Translations under genes and position numbers: made by a program | From: Kineosporia succinea | GTDB lineage: Bacteria; Actinomycetota; Actinomycetes; Actinomycetales; Kineosporiaceae | Assembly (NCBI RefSeq): GCF_030811555.1 | Contig: NZ_JAUSQZ010000001.1 | Coordinates: forward strand, 62,001 to 126,000 | DNA: 64,000 bases | Direction of reading: 5' to 3' | Notes under the pieces: generated by a model | Database searches by the model: none | Seen by the model: the letters and a program-made list of their open reading frames with translations, nothing else | What the model was told of the DNA's origin: nothing | Part shown: one piece after another, positions 62,101 to 64,000 of the stretch | How the letters are laid out: each line of letters starts with the position of its first letter | How positions within the stretch are numbered: position 1 is the first letter of the stretch

Positions 62101-62777
62101 CAGCCCGGCAGCCCGGTCACGCGCATCGTGATGTTGATGCGGCCCCGCTCGAGCCCGCACCCGTCGGGGGCCGTGCCCGGGTAGATCTTCGGAATCCCGT
62201 GATACGCCAGCCGCGACGGGCCACCGAACACGAACAGGTCGCCCGACGCCAGATCGATGTCTTCGTAGGGCCGGCCGCGGTTCTCGGTGTTGCCGAAGCG
62301 AAAGCGGCAGGTGTCACCGATCGACAGCGACACCACCGGGGCGAGCGAGGACTCGTCTTTGTCTTGGTGCATGCCCATGCGGGCGTCGTGGTCGTAGTAG
62401 TTCACCAGCGCCGTGTCGGGGTGGTAGATCTCGCCGGCGGCGACTCCGGCACCCTCGCCGACCTCGGCGAGCGCCCGCCGACCGAGCCGCACCATCCAGT
62501 CGGGGAAGTCGAGCACCCGGTTGCCGTTCACGTCGACCGCCTCGCGCGAGTACGCGTACGGACGCCAGTGCCAGCCCAGGCAGACCGTTTTCACACTCAT
62601 TTCGTGCCCGTTGACCACGGCACCCCGGATCGGCACCGGGCCCGCCGCCCACTCCCGGAAACGTGCCGTGATCCACGACTGCTGCCGCAGCGTGAGCCAC
62701 CCGGGGACCCAGTGCGCGCCCGGCGCCACCTCGCGCCGCGGACGCTCGAACAGCTCGTCACCGAACAGCGTGCTCAC
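62100..62777 (-). CDS. alkB: AlkB-like DNA demethylase
   Basis: 2-oxoglutarate/Fe(II) dioxygenase that repairs alkylated bases. About 225 residues. Iron ligands are in MGMHQDKDESS (His-x-Asp) and LAYHGIPKIYPG, and the 2-oxoglutarate arginines in GRINITMRVTG. WHWRPYAYSREAV and PDTALVNYYDHDARMGMH match the AlkB family. GTG at 62777 with GGAGGAGGGG upstream; overlaps the previous gene's stop by 4 nt (GTGA). Confidence 0.93.
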   Translation of the reverse strand: MSTLFGDELFERPRREVAPGAHWVPGWLTLRQQSWITARFREWAAGPVPIRGAVVNGHEMSVKTVCLGWHWRPYAYSREAVDVNGNRVLDFPDWMVRLGRRALAEVGEGAGVAAGEIYHPDTALVNYYDHDARMGMHQDKDESSLAPVVSLSIGDTCRFRFGNTENRGRPYEDIDLASGDLFVFGGPSRLAYHGIPKIYPGTAPDGCGLERGRINITMRVTGLPG

Positions 62778-63094
62778 GACTGCCCCTCCTCCACAGCCGG
62801 CTCCTGACCGGCACCTCGCGGGGCCACCCCCTGGGATTCGCGCCAGGCCCGGTACTTCTCGGGCAGGCAGGCTCCGCACGGCCGGTACCCGGCCCCGATC
62901 GCCACGGCCTCGGAGGCGAAGAACACCCGGTGCCTCACGTAGCCGCCCTTCTGCCCCGACCTGCAGTTCGCCACCGCCCGCAACGCCGACGGGCAGTCGA
63001 GCCTCCCGTAGACCTTCAGCCGCCGGTGCCCGCCCAGCAACCCGGGCACCGCTGACCGGTAGAGCCGACCATCGGCACCGAGCAGCGTATACAC
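62774..63094 (-). CDS. Ada-type metal-binding domain protein
   Basis: 106-residue protein resembling the zinc module of Ada: VYGRLDCPSALRAV, RHRVFFASEAVAIGAGYRPC and GACLPEKYRAW supply the Cys ligands. GTG at 63094 with GAGGGGGAGGCG before it. It lacks a methyltransferase domain; paired with AlkB it suggests an alkylation-repair or nucleic-acid-binding role. Confidence 0.85.
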   Translation of the reverse strand: MYTLLGADGRLYRSAVPGLLGGHRRLKVYGRLDCPSALRAVANCRSGQKGGYVRHRVFFASEAVAIGAGYRPCGACLPEKYRAWRESQGVAPRGAGQEPAVEEGQS

Positions 63095-63129
63095 CGCCTC
63101 CCCCTCACCCACGGGTTCCCTCCCCCTGA

Positions 63130-63471
63130 CGCCCACCACCCCGTCACCAGGTAAACGCCACCGGCACCCCGATTGTGAGGTCACCCCCCAACCTTTTTCC
63201 GGCGGATCGTGACCGCCCGCAGCAGGCGAGCACCAAGAGGGCGCAAGCAGGTCCCGGGCAGCGCGGTGGCGGTCTTCGAGGCGGCGGAGCGCGGCAACAC
63301 CCGCTATACCCAAACGGCATAGGGGGTGTTGCCACGCTCGGGCCGAAGTCACCTCAGCAGATGCCACCGGGCGTCTCAGGCAACACGAGCAACAGGGGAC
63401 GCGACAGTGGGGTCAGGCGGGCGGCTACAGGGACACCCGGCGAGACCCGCCGGCGAGACGACCGGGGCCCC
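63130..63471. other. 342-nt spacer upstream of the Ada-like/alkB operon
   Basis: Contains the palindromic element B (63293-63333) and presumably the alkB operon promoter. No gene is supported. Confidence 0.55.
63293..63333. repeat. palindromic element, copy B
   Basis: Left arm GGCAACACCCGCTAT, 11-nt loop ACCCAAACGGC, right arm ATAGGGGGTGTTGCC: 15-bp stem with one mismatch. Shares arm ends and loop start with copy A at 30961-31001. Confidence 0.7.
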
Positions 63472-63777
63472 TCACCAGCTCGACTTGGTGACGCCGGGAA
63501 GTTCGCCCCGGTGGGCCATCTCGCGGAAGCGGACCCGGGAGAGGCCGAAACGGCCCAGGTGGCCGCGGGGGCGTCCGTCGACCATGTCGCGGTTGCGCAG
63601 GCGGGTGGGCGAGGCGTTGCGCGGCAGCCGGCGCAGGGCCGCCAGGGCCTCGAGCCGCGCGGCCTCCGGCACGTGCGGGCTGACGCTGACCCGCTTCAGC
63701 TCGAGGCGACGCTCCGCGTGACGGGCGACGATCTCACGGCGTTGCGCGTCCCGGGCGATCTTGCTCTTCTTCGCCAT
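63472..63777 (-). CDS. rpsN: 30S ribosomal protein S14, zinc-independent type
   Basis: 101-residue S14 of the long, Cys-free form: [38 protein letters not shown] and [20 protein letters not shown]. The CxxC zinc motif of the short form is absent. The ATG overlaps the rpmB stop by one base, so the pair is translationally coupled. Confidence 0.95.
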   Translation of the reverse strand: MAKKSKIARDAQRREIVARHAERRLELKRVSVSPHVPEAARLEALAALRRLPRNASPTRLRNRDMVDGRPRGHLGRFGLSRVRFREMAHRGELPGVTKSSW

Positions 63778-64000
63778 CAGAGCCTCACCCCGCGGGCGAG
63801 GATCTCGCGCACCACGGCGTCGACACCCCGGCGGTCGACGGTCTTGATGCCCCGGGCGCTGACCGTCAGCGTGACGCTGCGCCCGAGCGAGGGCACCCAG
63901 TAGCGCTTCGACTGGATGTTGGGGTCCCACCTGCGCTTGGTGCGGCGATGGGAGTGGGAGATGGAGTGACCGAAGCCGGGAACGGCCCCCGTCACCATGC
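63777..64000 (-). CDS. rpmB: 50S ribosomal protein L28, zinc-independent paralogue, 5' end beyond window
   Basis: [40 protein letters not shown] and [20 protein letters not shown] are L28, without the second CxxC pair of zinc-binding forms. The first visible Met (63998) is likely internal (x-C-M-V-T-G), so the start is outside. With rpsN it forms the zinc-free ribosomal set that is usually repressed by Zur. Confidence 0.9.
   Translation of the reverse strand, partial: MVTGAVPGFGHSISHSHRRTKRRWDPNIQSKRYWVPSLGRSVTLTVSARGIKTVDRRGVDAVVREILARGVRL

Overview
The window is very GC-rich and its gene content and order are actinobacterial: relA/spoT-apt-secF-secD-yajC-ruvBAC-yebC-pdxTS-pimA-patA-pgsA-HIT, and rarA-DUF948-alaS-ruvX-mltG-aroE. 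Phosphatidylinositol mannoside genes together with a PilA/PilC/PilT type IV pilus locus suggest a member of the Kineosporia/Kineococcus group. That placement is inference; no 16S or database comparison was possible.

Layout. 1-4700: type IV pilus genes (prepilin, pilA, pilC, pilT), all leftward. 4860-15781: leftward housekeeping block of shikimate, cell-wall and DNA-repair genes plus two tRNA synthetases (aroE, mltG, ruvX, alaS, DUF6167, DUF948, rarA, three orphan small membrane proteins, aspS). 16005-21200: a perfect LexA-type operator and a radical SAM gene, then a metallo-hydrolase, a cyclophilin, a DUF349 protein and an AbiEi-like orphan. 21561-39801: long leftward block for stringent response, Sec translocon accessory factors, Holliday junction resolution, PLP synthesis and PIM synthesis. 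39932-43416: two tandem paralogous small proteins, an unknown protein and a GGDEF protein. 43513-50988: rightward thrS and an alpha-amylase-family enzyme, then a beta-lactamase-like protein, lactate permease and its likely GntR regulator. 51000-54224: accessory stretch dominated by minisatellites, a 36-bp perfect palindrome, a methyltransferase, a TspO-like protein and a lipoprotein. 54244-61131: acyltransferase, glycerate kinase, aldehyde dehydrogenase and a large PAS histidine kinase. 61370-64000: GrpB-like protein, HAD remnant, AlkB and an Ada-type zinc-domain protein in one operon, and zinc-independent ribosomal proteins S14 and L28.

How the genes work together. The pilus genes give assembly (PilC), retraction (PilT) and fibre (PilA plus a large minor prepilin). 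No PilB-type extension ATPase lies in the window. Several DNA-repair functions are spread through it (RuvABC, RuvX, RarA, AlkB/Ada-like), and one radical SAM gene appears to be under direct SOS control. pdxS/pdxT overlap translationally, as do pgsA/patA/pimA, which marks tightly coupled operons.

The most unusual structure is not a gene. At least seven unrelated minisatellites (units of 13 to 34 bp) lie in the spacers. Four of them include the stop codon of the preceding gene inside the repeat, as if each gene's own 3' end had been amplified. A second oddity is a palindromic element with an 11-nt ACCC-starting loop, found at two distant sites. Starts were chosen by ribosome binding site, overlap with the upstream gene and family length.
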